In this document: positions 14,939-25,072 of the stretch, piece by piece
How positions within the stretch are numbered: the stretch's first letter is position 1
Layout of the letters: every line of letters starts with the position of its first letter
Assembly: GCF_013044135.1 (NCBI RefSeq)
Contig: NZ_JABEPP010000001.1
Span: 310,001-374,000 of the forward strand
DNA: 64,000 nt
DNA from: Enterovirga aerilata
GTDB taxonomy: Bacteria > Pseudomonadota > Alphaproteobacteria > Rhizobiales > Beijerinckiaceae
Reading direction: 5' to 3'
Translations under genes and position numbers: made by a program
Notes under the pieces: model-generated
Told to the model about the DNA's origin: nothing
Database searches by the model: none
Seen by the model: the letters and a program-made list of their open reading frames with translations, nothing else

Positions 14939-16014
14939 CAGGAGGCCCTCCCGAACAGGCCGGCCGGCTTCACGAGCAGGACCAGCACCATGATGACGAA
15001 GATGACGGTGGACGAGGCCTCCGGATAGAAGACCTTCGTGAAGCCCTCGACCAGGCCGAGCGTGAAGCCGGTGACGATCGAGCCCAGGATGGAGCCCATC
15101 CCGCCGATCACGACCACGGCGAAGACCACGATGATGAGGTCGGCCCCCATGTTCGGGTTCACCGAATAGATCGGGGCGGCGAGCACGCCCGCGAAAGCCG
15201 CAAGCGCGACGCCGAAGCCGTAGGTCAGCGTGATCATCAGGGGCACGTTCACGCCGAAGGCGCTGACCAGGGTCGGGTTCTCGGTGGCCGCCCTGAGATA
15301 GGCCCCGAGCTTGGTCTTCTCGATCATGAACCAGGTCGCGAGGCACACGATCAGCGAGGCGACGATCACCCAGGCCCGGTAGTTCGGCATGAACATGATG
15401 GGCGCATCGAAGAGGCGGATCTGCTGTCCGCCCGCGAGCTGCGGCGGGATCCCGTATGGCAGGCCGGAGACGCCGTACTGGTTGCGGAACAGGCCCTGGA
15501 TGATGAGGGCGAGCCCGAAGGTGAGCAGCAGGCCGTAGAGGTGGTCGACATGGACGGTCGAGCTCTGGCTCGGCCGCTTCCAGGCATAGATGGACGCCGC
15601 CGCCACTCCGATCACGGCCGCGCCGACGAAGGCCAGCGTCGCGGAAAGCGAGAAGCCGAAGGACAGGACCAGGAAGCCGATCGCCGTCGCCCCGATCAGG
15701 ACGAAGCTCTGGCGCTGGTCGGAGAAGCTGAGCGGCGCGATGTAGTTGCGCTCGATCAGGATGCCGACGCCGCCGACGATCACGGGCGCGAGGATGAGCG
15801 CCCACCAATAGCCGATGCCAAGATAGTTCAGCAGCATCCAGGCCACGAACGCGCCCATCATGTACAGCGCACCGTGGGCGAAATTGATGATGTTCAGGAG
15901 CCCGAAGATGACGGCGAGCCCGAGGCTCAGGATCGCATAGAACGATCCGTTGATGAGCCCCAAGAGGAGCTGTCCGAACAGGGCGGCGCTTGGGACGCCG
16001 AAGATCGTGATCAT
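14938..16014 (-). CDS. livH: branched-chain amino acid-type ABC transporter permease LivH
   Basis: A 358-residue permease with the LivH opening (LFGQLLLGLINGSFYAILSLGLAVIFGLLNIINFAHGALYMMGAFVAW) and the C-terminal core GVLAAPIYSVNPNMGADLIIVVFAVVVIGGMGSILGSIVTGFTLGLVE. The EAA-like loop (ENPTLVSAFGVNVPLM) contacts the ATPases. It is somewhat longer than the usual 290-310 residues because of an insertion around residues 115-190 (AASIYAWKRPSQSSTVHVDHLYGL...GIPPQLAGGQQI). It follows the second binding-protein gene at 134 bases and overlaps livM by one base. Confidence 0.93.
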   Translation of the reverse strand: MITIFGVPSAALFGQLLLGLINGSFYAILSLGLAVIFGLLNIINFAHGALYMMGAFVAWMLLNYLGIGYWWALILAPVIVGGVGILIERNYIAPLSFSDQRQSFVLIGATAIGFLVLSFGFSLSATLAFVGAAVIGVAAASIYAWKRPSQSSTVHVDHLYGLLLTFGLALIIQGLFRNQYGVSGLPYGIPPQLAGGQQIRLFDAPIMFMPNYRAWVIVASLIVCLATWFMIEKTKLGAYLRAATENPTLVSAFGVNVPLMITLTYGFGVALAAFAGVLAAPIYSVNPNMGADLIIVVFAVVVIGGMGSILGSIVTGFTLGLVEGFTKVFYPEASSTVIFVIMVLVLLVKPAGLFGRAS

Positions 16015-16148
16015 GCGACAGGGTCTCGGCCGGGGCGCTTCGCCTCCATTGAGGGGAGACGAAGCTGCTTTGCGTCAAGGCCGCTCCGCCGATTCAGCGG
16101 AGCGGAGTTATGGTTCAGCTGTGGTCCGCGGATGGCGGAGCAGTCGGG

Positions 16149-17357
16149 TCAGCCCTTCTTCACGAAGGGGCAGTTGCCCTCCTCGATCGGCCGGAAGGCC
16201 TCCTCGGTCGGGATGGTGGCGACGAGCTTGTAGAGGTCCCACTCGCCCTTCGATTCCTCGGGCTTCTTCACCTCGAAGAGGTACATCGGGTGGATCGCGC
16301 GGCCATCGGCCCGGATCGAGCCCTTGCCGAAGAGCGGATCGTCGATCGGCATCTCCTTCATCTTGGCCATCACGACGGCGGTGTCCTTGCTCTTCGTCGC
16401 CTCGACGGCCTTCAGGTAGTGGATGATGCTCGAGTAGACGCCCGCCTGGGCGCTTGTCGGCATCTTGCCGCCGAATTTCGCGGCGAAGCGCTTGGAGAAG
16501 TCGCGCGTGGCGTCGTTCTGATCCCAGTAGAACGCCTCGGTCAGCACGAGGCCTTGTGCCGCCTTCAGCCCCAGCGCCTTGACGTCGGACGAGAAGATCA
16601 GGAGCCCGGCGAGGTTCTGGCCGCCTTGGGTAATGCCGAATTCCGAGGCCTGCTTGATCGCGTTGATCGTGTCGGAGCCGGCATTGGCAAGTCCGATGAC
16701 CTTGGCCTGCGAGCTCTGCGCCTGGAGGAGGAAGGACGAGAAATCGGCCGCCGAGAGCGGATGCTTCACGGCGCCGAGGACCTTGCCGCCCGCCTTCTTC
16801 ACGGCGTTGCTGGTATCGCGCTCCAGCGCGGCCCCGAAGGCATAGTCCGCAGTCAGGAAGAACCAGCTGTCGCCGCCCTTCTTGGTCATCGCAGCGCCGG
16901 TGCCGTTGGCGAGCGCCCAGGTGTCGTAGGTCCAGTGGACGTTGTTAGGTGTGCACTTCTCGCCCGTGAGGTCGGAGGTGCCCCCGCCCGAAGGCATGAA
17001 TATCTTGTTCTTCTCCCGCGTGACCTCGGAGACCGCGAGAGCGACCGAGGAGGTCGTCACGTCGAGGATCACGTCGACCCCGTCCTGGTCGTACCATCTC
17101 CTGGCGATGGTCGAGCCGGTATCCGGCTTGTTCTGGTGATCGGCCGAGACGATCTCGGCCTTGATGCCCTTCTCGGCGGCCTTGAAGTCCTCGACGGCCA
17201 TCTGGGCCGCGACGACCGAGCCCGGACCCGAGATGTCGGCATAGAGGCCGGACATGTCGTTCAGGACGCCGAGCTTCACTGAAACCTGGGCCTGGGCCGC
17301 GCCCGCGCAGGAGGCGGCGAGAGCGGCCGCGATTACCGTACCGAGCTTTCTCATCAT
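16149..17357 (-). CDS. LivJ-type periplasmic substrate-binding protein, first copy
   Basis: A 402-residue periplasmic binding protein with a Sec signal peptide (MMRKLGTVIAAALAASCAGAAQA). The mature part starts VSVKLGVLNDMSGLYADISGPGSVVAAQMAVEDF, the type I fold of LivJ-like receptors. Other blocks are SADHQNKPDTGSTIARRWYDQDGVDVILDV and WFFLTADYAFGAALERDTSNAVKKAGGKVLG. It is a close paralogue of the adjacent gene at 17435-18649, with almost the same motif order. Both lie inside the liv operon, so they probably feed the same channel with different ligands. The ligand cannot be read from the sequence. Confidence 0.92.
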   Translation of the reverse strand: MMRKLGTVIAAALAASCAGAAQAQVSVKLGVLNDMSGLYADISGPGSVVAAQMAVEDFKAAEKGIKAEIVSADHQNKPDTGSTIARRWYDQDGVDVILDVTTSSVALAVSEVTREKNKIFMPSGGGTSDLTGEKCTPNNVHWTYDTWALANGTGAAMTKKGGDSWFFLTADYAFGAALERDTSNAVKKAGGKVLGAVKHPLSAADFSSFLLQAQSSQAKVIGLANAGSDTINAIKQASEFGITQGGQNLAGLLIFSSDVKALGLKAAQGLVLTEAFYWDQNDATRDFSKRFAAKFGGKMPTSAQAGVYSSIIHYLKAVEATKSKDTAVVMAKMKEMPIDDPLFGKGSIRADGRAIHPMYLFEVKKPEESKGEWDLYKLVATIPTEEAFRPIEEGNCPFVKKG

Positions 17358-17434
17358 CGCGTCACCCGGTTGACCTTGAACAAACCGGCTCGCAGAGGCG
17401 GCAACCGTGCCTCCGCGAGCCTGCCTCGAACCGC

Positions 17435-18649
17435 TCAGCTCTTCTTGACGAGCGGGCAGTTGCTCTCGGAGAGCGGACGGAAGACCTGATCCGCCGGCAC
17501 CTTGGCCAGGATCTTCGCCACGTCCCAGTCGCCCTTCGATTCCTCCGGCTTCTTCACCTCGAGCAGGAAGGCGTCGTGCATCTTGCGGCCATCCGCGCGC
17601 ACGCTGCCCTTGCCGAACAGAGCGTCCTCGGTCGGCATCGCCTTCATGCGCGCCAGGACCTTCTGCGGATCCTTGCTCTTCTCCGCCGCGACCGCCTTGA
17701 GGTAGTGGATCACGCTCGAATAGACGCCGGCATTGGTCATGTTCGGCATGCGGTTGTTCAGCCTCTCGCCGAAGCGCTTCGACCAGGCCCGGGTCTGGTC
17801 GTTCTCGTCCCAGTAGAAGGTCTCGCTGAAGACAAGGCCCTGGGCCGTCTTCAGCCCGAGCGCCTTCACGTCGTTCACGAAGACGAGCATGCCGGCGAGG
17901 TTCTGCCCGCCCTGCGTGATGCCGAACTCGGCCGCCTGCTTGATCGAGTTGACGGTGTCGCCCCCGGCATTCGCCAGCCCGATGACCTTCGCCTTCGAGG
18001 CCTGGGCCTGGAGGAGGAAGGACGAGAAGTCGTTGCTCGGGAACGGCGTCTTCACCGAGCCGAGGATCTTGCCCCCGTTCTTCTGCACGACGGCCGCGGT
18101 GTCGCGCTCGAGCGCGTGGCCGAAGGCGTAATCCGCGGTGAGGAAGTACCAGGTGTCGCCGCCCTGGCGCACCATGGCGCCGCCCGTCACATTCGCGAGC
18201 TGGACCATGTCGTAGGTCCAGTGAACTGTGTTCGGCGAGCACTGCGTCCCGGTCAGGTCCGAGGTGGCCGCGCCGGAGTTCAGGAAGACCTTGTTCTTCT
18301 CGCGCGTGATCTGGTTGATGGCGAGCGCGACCGACGAGGTCGGCACGTCGAGGATCACGTCCACGCCGTCCTGGTCGTACCATTGCCGGGCGATGTTGGA
18401 CCCGACATCCGGCTTGTTCTGATGGTCGGCGGCGATGACCTCGACCTTGATGTCGTCGCCGATGATCTTCTGCGCCCTGGCGTCCTCGACCGCCATCCGG
18501 GCGGCGAGCACCGAGCCCTCGCCGCCGATATCCGAATAGACGCCCGAGCGATCGTTCAGAACCCCGAGCTTCACCGAGATCTGCGCCTCGGCGGAACCCG
18601 CCATGAGGGTCGCCAACGCGACGGCCGCCAGCATCGTCCTCCCTGTCAT
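17435..18649 (-). CDS. LivJ-type periplasmic substrate-binding protein, second copy
   Basis: A 404-residue binding protein with signal peptide MTGRTMLAAVALATLMAGSAEA and mature start ISVKLGVLNDRSGVYSDIGGEGSVLAARMAVEDA. It shares AADHQNKPDVGSNIARQWYDQDGVDVILDV and WYFLTADYAFGHALERDTAAVVQKNGGKILG with its neighbour, so the pair arose by tandem duplication. The ATG at 18649 follows GAGGAACGAGG; the longer frame upstream is not needed. It lies 40 bases after livF and 77 bases before the other copy. The ligand is unknown. Confidence 0.92.
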   Translation of the reverse strand: MTGRTMLAAVALATLMAGSAEAQISVKLGVLNDRSGVYSDIGGEGSVLAARMAVEDARAQKIIGDDIKVEVIAADHQNKPDVGSNIARQWYDQDGVDVILDVPTSSVALAINQITREKNKVFLNSGAATSDLTGTQCSPNTVHWTYDMVQLANVTGGAMVRQGGDTWYFLTADYAFGHALERDTAAVVQKNGGKILGSVKTPFPSNDFSSFLLQAQASKAKVIGLANAGGDTVNSIKQAAEFGITQGGQNLAGMLVFVNDVKALGLKTAQGLVFSETFYWDENDQTRAWSKRFGERLNNRMPNMTNAGVYSSVIHYLKAVAAEKSKDPQKVLARMKAMPTEDALFGKGSVRADGRKMHDAFLLEVKKPEESKGDWDVAKILAKVPADQVFRPLSESNCPLVKKS

Positions 18650-18689
18650 CCTCGTTCCTCCCGTGGTCGCGTTATGGTTGTTCTTGTTC

Positions 18690-19433
18690 TTAGACGCCGA
18701 GATAGCGGTGGAGCTTCTCGATGTTCCGGTCGAGCTCGGCATTGGGGATCATGTCGACGACCTTGCCCTGCTCCATGACATAGTGCCGGTCCGCCACGGT
18801 CTGGGCGAAGCGGAAATTCTGCTCCACGAGCACGATGGTGAACCCGTCCCGCTTCAGGCGTTCGATGGTACGGCCGATCTGCTGGACGATCACGGGGGCG
18901 AGCCCCTCGGTCGGCTCGTCGAGGAGCAGCAGCTTCGCGCCCGTGCGCAGGATGCGGCCGATGGAGAGCATCTGCTGCTCGCCGCCGGAGAGCTTCGTGC
19001 CCTGGCTGCCCGAGCGCTCGCGCAGGTTCGGGAAGAGCTCGTAGATCTGCTCGACCGTGAGCCCGCCCGGCTTCACGACGGGCGGCAGCATCAGGTTCTC
19101 GTAGACCGAGAGGCTGGCGAAGATGCCGCGCTCCTCGGGCACGTAGCCCATCCCGAGCCGCGCGATGGCGCGCGACGGCATCCTGATCGTCTCGACCCCG
19201 TCGAAGGTCACGGATCCGGTACGCTTGCTCATGATGCCGATGATGGAGCGCAACGTCGTCGTCTTGCCGGCGCCGTTGCGGCCGAGCAGCGTCACGACCT
19301 CGCCGGGAGCGACGTCGAAGGTCACCCCATGCAGGACGTGGCTCTCGCCGTACCAGGCCTCGAGATTGCTGATCCCGAGCAGCGGGGCGCTCGCTCGCGC
19401 CGCCCCGGGTGCGCGAAGTGCGGCCTCAGCCAT
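18690..19433 (-). CDS. livF: ABC transporter ATP-binding protein LivF
   Basis: A 247-residue ATPase. Walker A is LLGRNGAGKTTTLRSIIG, the signature is KLSGGEQQMLSIGRIL, and Walker B is KLLLLDEPTEGLAPVIVQQI. The opening (LGISNLEAWYGESHVLHGVTFDVAPGEVVTLLG) and the C-terminal YVMEQGKVVDMIPNAEL are standard LivF. It powers uptake by the LivHM channel at the inner face of the membrane. It overlaps livG by eight bases. Confidence 0.94.
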   Translation of the reverse strand: MAEAALRAPGAARASAPLLGISNLEAWYGESHVLHGVTFDVAPGEVVTLLGRNGAGKTTTLRSIIGIMSKRTGSVTFDGVETIRMPSRAIARLGMGYVPEERGIFASLSVYENLMLPPVVKPGGLTVEQIYELFPNLRERSGSQGTKLSGGEQQMLSIGRILRTGAKLLLLDEPTEGLAPVIVQQIGRTIERLKRDGFTIVLVEQNFRFAQTVADRHYVMEQGKVVDMIPNAELDRNIEKLHRYLGV

Positions 19434-20181
19434 GGCCGGCTCCGATATAAGCTTCCACCACGCGGGGGTCCTTCGAGACGGTTTCGTAATTGCCCTCGGC
19501 GAGCACGTTGCCGCGCGCCAGGACCGTGATCGTGTCGGACAGCGAGGCTACGACCGAGAGATTGTGCTCGACCATGAGGATCGTGCGGTTCTTGGCGGCG
19601 CGCCGGATCAGGTCGGAGTTCCGGTCGACGTCCTCGTGGCCCATTCCGGCCATCGGCTCGTCCAGGAGCATCATCTCCGGATCGAGCGCGAGCGTGGTCG
19701 CGATCTCGAGCGCGCGCTTGCGGCCGTAGGAGAGCTCGACGGCCGTGTGATTGCGGAAATTGGCGAGGCCGACCTGCTCGATCAGGTTCATGGCGTCGCC
19801 ATTCAGCTGGTCGAGCACCCGCTCGGAGCGCCAGAAATCGAACGAATCACCGCGCTTGCGCTGCAGCGCGATGCGCACGTTCTCGAGCACGGTGAGATGT
19901 CCGAAGACGGCCGAGATCTGGAAGGAGCGGACAAGCCCGAGCCGGGCGACGTCGGCCGGCTTCATGTTGGTGATGTCGCGCCCGTTATAGACGATCGAGC
20001 CGCGGCTCGGCTGCAGGAACTTCGTCAGCAGGTTGAAGCAGGTCGTCTTGCCCGCCCCGTTCGGGCCGATGAGAGCGTGGATCGTCCCGCGCTTCACCTT
20101 CAGGTCGACCTCGCCGACGGCCGTGAAGCCCTTGAAGTCGCGCCCGAGTCCGCGTGTCGACAGGATGATGTCGTCAGCCAT
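19426..20181 (-). CDS. livG: ABC transporter ATP-binding protein LivG
   Basis: A 251-residue ATPase. Walker A is ALIGPNGAGKTTCFNLLTKFL, the signature is ELSYGRKRALEIATTLA (YG in place of the usual GG, normal in LivG), and Walker B is EMMLLDEPMAGMGHEDV. The end VVEAYIGAGHG is the classic LivG tail. It is the first gene of the operon and has a candidate promoter 60-90 bases upstream. Confidence 0.94.
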   Translation of the reverse strand: MADDIILSTRGLGRDFKGFTAVGEVDLKVKRGTIHALIGPNGAGKTTCFNLLTKFLQPSRGSIVYNGRDITNMKPADVARLGLVRSFQISAVFGHLTVLENVRIALQRKRGDSFDFWRSERVLDQLNGDAMNLIEQVGLANFRNHTAVELSYGRKRALEIATTLALDPEMMLLDEPMAGMGHEDVDRNSDLIRRAAKNRTILMVEHNLSVVASLSDTITVLARGNVLAEGNYETVSKDPRVVEAYIGAGHG

Positions 20182-20239
20182 TCCGATGCTTGGTCCCCGG
20201 CGTTCCCAGCGCCGAGTTCCCCGTCGGTCGCTTGGCCGG

Positions 20240-20269
20240 TATGAGCCACACGCAATCCGGACAAGTCAA
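20240..20269 (-). promoter_or_regulatory. candidate sigma70 promoter of the liv operon
   Basis: On the minus strand TTGACT (20269-20264) is followed after 18 bases by CTCATA (20245-20240). The -35 box is good and the -10 box is weak. The predicted start near 20233 leaves a leader of about 50 bases before livG. No ribosomal or riboswitch-like structure was recognised in the rest of this gap. Confidence 0.4.
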
Positions 20270-20310
20270 CACTGACGAGGGAGGTGAGGGGTAAGGTGCC
20301 GCATTTTCGG

Positions 20311-21393
20311 TCACCCGGCACCCTCGGCAGCCAGGAGGTCCGCCTGATGCTGGGTGATGAGGGCGTCGACGATCTCGTCGAGCGCCTCGCCCGAGAGCAC
20401 CTCCTCGAGCTTGTAGAGCGTGAGGTTGATGCGGTGGTCCGTCACGCGACCCTGCGGGAAGTTGTAGGTCCGAATCCGTTCCGACCGGTCGCCCGAGCCG
20501 ACCTGCGACCGGCGGTCGGCCGCACGGGCGGCGTCCTTCGCGCTCCTCTCCCTGTCGAGCAGGCGCGAGCGCAGCAGGGCGAGGCCGCGCGCCTTGTTCT
20601 TGTGCTGGGACCGCTCGTCCTGGACGAAGACCACGATGCCGGACGGGATGTGGGTGATACGCACCGCTGATTCCGTCTTGTTGACGTGCTGGCCGCCGGC
20701 CCCCTGCGCCCGCATGGTGTCGATCTTCAGGTCAGCGTCGTTGATGGCGACGTCGACCTCCTCGGCTTCCGGCAGCACCGCAACGGTGGCCGCGGAGGTG
20801 TGGATGCGCCCCGACGCCTCGGTCGCGGGCACGCGCTGGACGCGGTGGACGCCGCTCTCGAACTTGAGCCGGGCGAAGACGCCGCGCCCCTTGATCTCGG
20901 CCACGACCTCCTTCAGCCCGCCGGCCGTGCCCTCGCTCTCGGCCATCACCTCGACCCGCCAACCCTTCAGCTCGGCATAGCGGGCATACATGCGGAACAG
21001 GTCGCCCGCGAAGAGCGCGGCCTCGTCCCCGCCGGTTCCGGCGCGGATCTCCAGGATCGCGCTCTTCTCGTCGGCGGAGTCCTTGGGCAGGAGGAGCACG
21101 TTCAGCTCGGCCGCGGCGCGCTCGAGCGCATCGACCGCCTCCGGCCGCTCGTCGAAGGCGAGCGCCCGCATCTCGGCGTCGGTCGCCGGATCCTCGAGGA
21201 GTGCATCGAGCCCGGCGAGGTCTTCCGCCCGGGTCCGGTAGGCGCGAATCGCCGCGACCACGGGGTCGAGTTCGGCGAGCTCGCGCGACAGCGCGACGAA
21301 CTGGTCGGGCTCCGGCGCGCCGTTCAGCGTGGCGGTGACGATCGCGTGCCGCGCCAGCACGGCATCGAGCTTCTGGGCCGGCGGGGCTCGCAT
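20311..21393 (-). CDS. prfA: peptide chain release factor 1
   Basis: A 360-residue class I release factor, full length. The UAG/UAA-recognising PAT motif is in [33 protein letters not shown]. The catalytic GGQ is in [20 protein letters not shown], followed by [22 protein letters not shown]. It releases the peptide from ribosomes at stop codons. Its start shares one base with the ptsP stop (TGATG). In many Rhizobiales, prmC (the methyltransferase that modifies this GGQ) follows directly; here the liv operon follows instead. Confidence 0.97.
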   Translation of the reverse strand: MRAPPAQKLDAVLARHAIVTATLNGAPEPDQFVALSRELAELDPVVAAIRAYRTRAEDLAGLDALLEDPATDAEMRALAFDERPEAVDALERAAAELNVLLLPKDSADEKSAILEIRAGTGGDEAALFAGDLFRMYARYAELKGWRVEVMAESEGTAGGLKEVVAEIKGRGVFARLKFESGVHRVQRVPATEASGRIHTSAATVAVLPEAEEVDVAINDADLKIDTMRAQGAGGQHVNKTESAVRITHIPSGIVVFVQDERSQHKNKARGLALLRSRLLDRERSAKDAARAADRRSQVGSGDRSERIRTYNFPQGRVTDHRINLTLYKLEEVLSGEALDEIVDALITQHQADLLAAEGAG

Positions 21394-23660
21394 CAGAGCG
21401 GGATTCCGTGGCGCTCGGCGAAGTCCGTCAGGGCGGGCCTCAGGCTCTCGTAGGTGCCGGCATGGTCCATCTCGCGCCGGATCAGCTCCTTCAAGGGACG
21501 GGTATCGAGTTCCAGGATCATGGCCTTGATCGGGCCGATGGAGGCCGCCGACATGGAGAGCGAGCGGAAGCCGAGGCCGATCAGCAGCATCGCCTCGAGC
21601 GGCCGCCCGGCCATCTCGCCGCAGACGGTGACCGGGCAGTTCCGCTCCGCGGCGCCCTCGACGATGGCCGTGAGCGCCCGCAGCGGCGCGCGGCTCAGCG
21701 GGTCGAAGCGGCTGGCGACGAGCTTGTTGCCGCGATCGGCCGCGAACAGGAACTGCATCAGGTCGTTCGAGCCGATCGACAGGAAGTCGGCCGCCTGCGC
21801 GATCTCGCCGATCTCGAAGAGCAGCGAGGGCACCTCGACCATGGCTCCGAGGGAGAGCCTCTCGGGAAGCGGGCTCGACTGCCGCTTCAGCCAGTTGATC
21901 TCGCCCTCGACGAGGAGCTTCGCGCGCTCGAACTCGGCCGTGCTCGCCACCATGGGGAACATGATTCGCAGATGCCGTCCGGCCGCGGCCTTGAGGAGGG
22001 CGCGGGCCTGGATCCGCAGGAGCGCGGGCCGGTCCAGCGCGATGCGGATCGCGCGCCAGCCCAGCGCCGGGTTCTCCTCCTCGACGCGCGGCATGTAGGG
22101 GAGGAGCTTGTCCCCGCCGATATCGAGCGACCGGAAGGTGATCGGCGCATCCCCCGCGGCCGCGAAGACGGCCGCATAGAGCTGCTGCTGGTCCTTCGCG
22201 GAGGGCATGCGCTCGGCGATCATGAATTGCAGCTCGGTTCGGAAGAGGCCGATGCCGACCGCCCCCGTCTCGTGCAGATGCGGCAGGTCGACGAGGAGCC
22301 CGGCATTGAGCTGGAGCGCGATCTCGACCCCGTCGCGCGTCACGGCCGGGCGGTCGCGGAGCTGGCGGTACTGGGCCTGGCGCCGCGCCCGCATCCGCGC
22401 CTTCTCGGCATAGGCCGCCTCGACCTCCGGGGGCGGGCGGATCTGCACTTCGCCGGCGCCGCCGTCGACGATGATGGCGTCCCCCGTATCGACCATCGAG
22501 GCCGCGCCCTCGACCTCGCTCACGACCGGAATGTTGAGCGCGCGGGCGACGATCGCGATGTGGCTCGTCTCGCCTCCCTCCTCGAGCACGAGCCCGCGCA
22601 GGCGCGAGCGGTCGTAGTCGAGGAGCGCGGCGGGCCCGAGCATGCGGGCCACGATGATGGCGTTGTCCGGCAGGTTTTCGCGCGGCGCCACCATCTCCTG
22701 GCCGGCCAGCTTGTGCAGGAGCCGGTTGGCGAGATCGTCCAGGTCGTGCAGACGCTCGCGGAGGTAGGGCTCCGTGACCCGCATCAGGCGGGCGCGCGTG
22801 TCGCTCTGGACGCGTTCCACGGCCGCTTCCGCCGTGATGCCGGTTTTCACCGCGTCCCGCATGCGCCGGAGCCAGCCCGGGTCGTGTGCGAACATGCGGA
22901 AGGTCTCCAGCACCTCGCGGTGCTCGCCGCCATGCGCGATGTCGCCTCGCTCCAGCATCTCGTCGATGGAAGAGCGCACCTCGCCGAGCGCCTCGTCGAG
23001 GCGGGCAAGCTCGGCATCGACATCCGTCGCGATGAGATCGCGGATGACGACCCGCGGTTCGTGCAGGACGGCGTAGCCGAGGCCGAGCCCGTCGGCCAGC
23101 GCCACGCCCTTCAGCTGCGCCGGGCCCCGCGCAGCCGGCTCCGCGCCGGGCGAGCCGAGAGACTGCAGCTCGCCGGAGGCGATCATCTCCGCCAGCACCA
23201 TCGCGGTCGTCTGGAGCGCCTCGACCTCCTCCTCGGCATAGACCCGATGCGTCCGATTCTGGACGACGAGGACGCCGAGCGTGTTGCCGCCGCGCAGGAT
23301 CGGGACCCCGAGGAACCCGTGATAGACCTCCTCGCCCGTCTCCGGCCGGTAGGAGAAGGCCGGGTGCGACTGCGCGTCGGAGAGCGCGAGGGGCTCCGCG
23401 TTCTGGGCGATCAGGCCGACCAGGCCCTCGCCGGCCTGCATGGTGGTGAGGTGGACGGCCTCGCGGTTCAGACCCTCGGTGGCATAGAGTTCCAGCGTCC
23501 TGTCCGCCCGCATCACGTAGATCGAGCAGACCTCCGAGACCATGTTGGACGCGATGAGCACCACGATGCGATCGAGGCGGGCCTGCGGAGGCGCGGGCTC
23601 CGCCATGACCTCCCGCAGGCGGCGCAGGAGCAGGCGCGGACCGCCTGGTGCACCTCGCAT
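21393..23660 (-). CDS. ptsP: phosphoenolpyruvate-protein phosphotransferase PtsP (EI-Ntr)
   Basis: A 755-residue first enzyme of the nitrogen phosphotransferase relay. A GAF sensor domain occupies about residues 25-165 ([28 protein letters not shown]...[21 protein letters not shown]). The EI N-terminal domain carries the phospho-histidine in [24 protein letters not shown]. The PEP-binding TIM barrel has [45 protein letters not shown] and [18 protein letters not shown]. It phosphorylates NPr/EIIA-Ntr, linking nitrogen and carbon status to regulation. The gene lies 80 bases after lysC and is translationally coupled to prfA. Confidence 0.96.
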   Translation of the reverse strand: MRGAPGGPRLLLRRLREVMAEPAPPQARLDRIVVLIASNMVSEVCSIYVMRADRTLELYATEGLNREAVHLTTMQAGEGLVGLIAQNAEPLALSDAQSHPAFSYRPETGEEVYHGFLGVPILRGGNTLGVLVVQNRTHRVYAEEEVEALQTTAMVLAEMIASGELQSLGSPGAEPAARGPAQLKGVALADGLGLGYAVLHEPRVVIRDLIATDVDAELARLDEALGEVRSSIDEMLERGDIAHGGEHREVLETFRMFAHDPGWLRRMRDAVKTGITAEAAVERVQSDTRARLMRVTEPYLRERLHDLDDLANRLLHKLAGQEMVAPRENLPDNAIIVARMLGPAALLDYDRSRLRGLVLEEGGETSHIAIVARALNIPVVSEVEGAASMVDTGDAIIVDGGAGEVQIRPPPEVEAAYAEKARMRARRQAQYRQLRDRPAVTRDGVEIALQLNAGLLVDLPHLHETGAVGIGLFRTELQFMIAERMPSAKDQQQLYAAVFAAAGDAPITFRSLDIGGDKLLPYMPRVEEENPALGWRAIRIALDRPALLRIQARALLKAAAGRHLRIMFPMVASTAEFERAKLLVEGEINWLKRQSSPLPERLSLGAMVEVPSLLFEIGEIAQAADFLSIGSNDLMQFLFAADRGNKLVASRFDPLSRAPLRALTAIVEGAAERNCPVTVCGEMAGRPLEAMLLIGLGFRSLSMSAASIGPIKAMILELDTRPLKELIRREMDHAGTYESLRPALTDFAERHGIPL

Positions 23661-23740
23661 CTCAGAAACCCGTGACTTTCGACCCGCTTAGGCAAACCCC
23701 AATAGCCGAGCTCTGCCCCCGAGCCCGCTTCCGCATGAAA

Positions 23741-24979
23741 TCAGGCCTTGTCCAGGCCGTATAGCGAGTGAAGCGTCCGAACGGCAAGCTCGGTGTAGGC
23801 GGCGTCGATGAGCACGGAGAACTTGATCTCGGACGTCGTGATCGCCCGGATATTGATGCCCTTCTCGGCCAAGGCCCGGAAGGCGCGGGAGGCGACGCCG
23901 GCATGCGAGCGCATCCCGACCCCGATGGCCGAGACCTTTACGACGTCCGTCGCGCCCTGGATGTCCTTCAGGCCGATCCGCTCGCGGTTCTCCTCCAGGA
24001 TCGCGCGCGAACGCTCGTAATCGGCCGCCGGCACCGTGAAGGTGATGTCGGTGGTCGCCTCGTCGTCGGAGACGACCTGGATGATCATGTCGACATTGAC
24101 GTTCTGGTCCGCAAGCGGACCGAAGATGGCCGCGGCTACGCCCGGCTTGTCGGCGACGCGGCGGAGGGTGATCTGGGCCTCGTCCTTCGAGAAGGCGATC
24201 CCGGTGACGACGGACTGCTCCACGATGTCCTCCTCGTCGCAGATGAGCGTGCCGGGCTTCGGATCGGCGGGATCGTCGAAGCTTGAGCGCACATAGGTCG
24301 GCACCCGGTAGAGCATGGCGAGCTCGACCGAGCGCACCTGCAGGACCTTCGCGCCGAGCGACGCCATTTCCAGCATTTCCTCGAAGGCCACCCGGTCGAG
24401 CCGGCGCGCCTTCGGCACGATGCGCGGATCGGTCGTGTAGACGCCGTCCACGTCAGTGTAGATGTCGCAGCGCTCGGCGCCCAAAGCCGCCGCGAGCGCG
24501 ACCGCGCTCGTGTCCGACCCGCCGCGGCCGAGCGTCGCGATCCGGCTCGTCTCGGCATGGACGCCCTGGAAGCCGGACACGACCGCGACCTCGCGGCGCG
24601 CCTCGAACCCGTCCAGGATGCCGGAGCCGTCGATGCTCGCGATGCGGGCAGCGCCATGCTGGTCGGAGGTGCGGATGGGGATCTGCCAGCCCTGCCAGGA
24701 GCGAGCCGGCAGCCCGTCGTTCTGCAGCACCAGCGCCAGCAGGCCGGACGTGACCTGCTCGCCCGACGCGACGACGACGTCGTATTCCTTCGGGTCGTAG
24801 ATCGGCGCCGCCTCCTTGCACCAGGCGACGAGCTCGTTCGTCTTGCCGGCCATCGCGGACACCACCACCGCGACATCGTAGCCGGCCTCGACCTCGCGCC
24901 GGACGTGGCGCGCGACGTTGCGGATGCGCTCCACATTGGCGACGGAGGTGCCGCCGAACTTCATGACGAGACGTGGCAT
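23741..24979 (-). CDS. lysC: aspartate kinase
   Basis: A 412-residue monofunctional aspartokinase that phosphorylates aspartate, the entry to lysine, threonine, methionine and diaminopimelate. The kinase motif MKFGGTSVANVERIRNVARHV is at the start. LGRGGSDTSAVALAAALGAERCDIYTDVDGVYTTDPRIVPKARRL is the nucleotide/aspartate region. Two ACT domains follow (VTGIAFSKDEAQITLRRVADKPGVAAAIF and VSAIGVGMRSHAGVASRAFRALAEKGINI), which normally mediate feedback control by lysine and/or threonine. It is divergent from ubiG and upstream of ptsP, the usual order in this group. Confidence 0.96.
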   Translation of the reverse strand: MPRLVMKFGGTSVANVERIRNVARHVRREVEAGYDVAVVVSAMAGKTNELVAWCKEAAPIYDPKEYDVVVASGEQVTSGLLALVLQNDGLPARSWQGWQIPIRTSDQHGAARIASIDGSGILDGFEARREVAVVSGFQGVHAETSRIATLGRGGSDTSAVALAAALGAERCDIYTDVDGVYTTDPRIVPKARRLDRVAFEEMLEMASLGAKVLQVRSVELAMLYRVPTYVRSSFDDPADPKPGTLICDEEDIVEQSVVTGIAFSKDEAQITLRRVADKPGVAAAIFGPLADQNVNVDMIIQVVSDDEATTDITFTVPAADYERSRAILEENRERIGLKDIQGATDVVKVSAIGVGMRSHAGVASRAFRALAEKGINIRAITTSEIKFSVLIDAAYTELAVRTLHSLYGLDKA

Positions 24980-25072
24980 CGGATCGTGTCTTGAGGAAGC
25001 GTCGTGGTGCCGATGCCGAGGGAGGGAGCCGGGCCGGTCGCCCGCGGGGCGCGTATCGCGTATGGTCGCGCC

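Noticed and set aside
21408-23675. A 755-codon open frame exactly antisense to ptsP
   Set aside because: It mirrors the GC-rich codon pattern of ptsP, has Arg/Asp/His/Gly-rich low-quality protein and no domains. Similar long antisense frames opposite ftsK, opgG and SLC13 are also artefacts of third-position GC.
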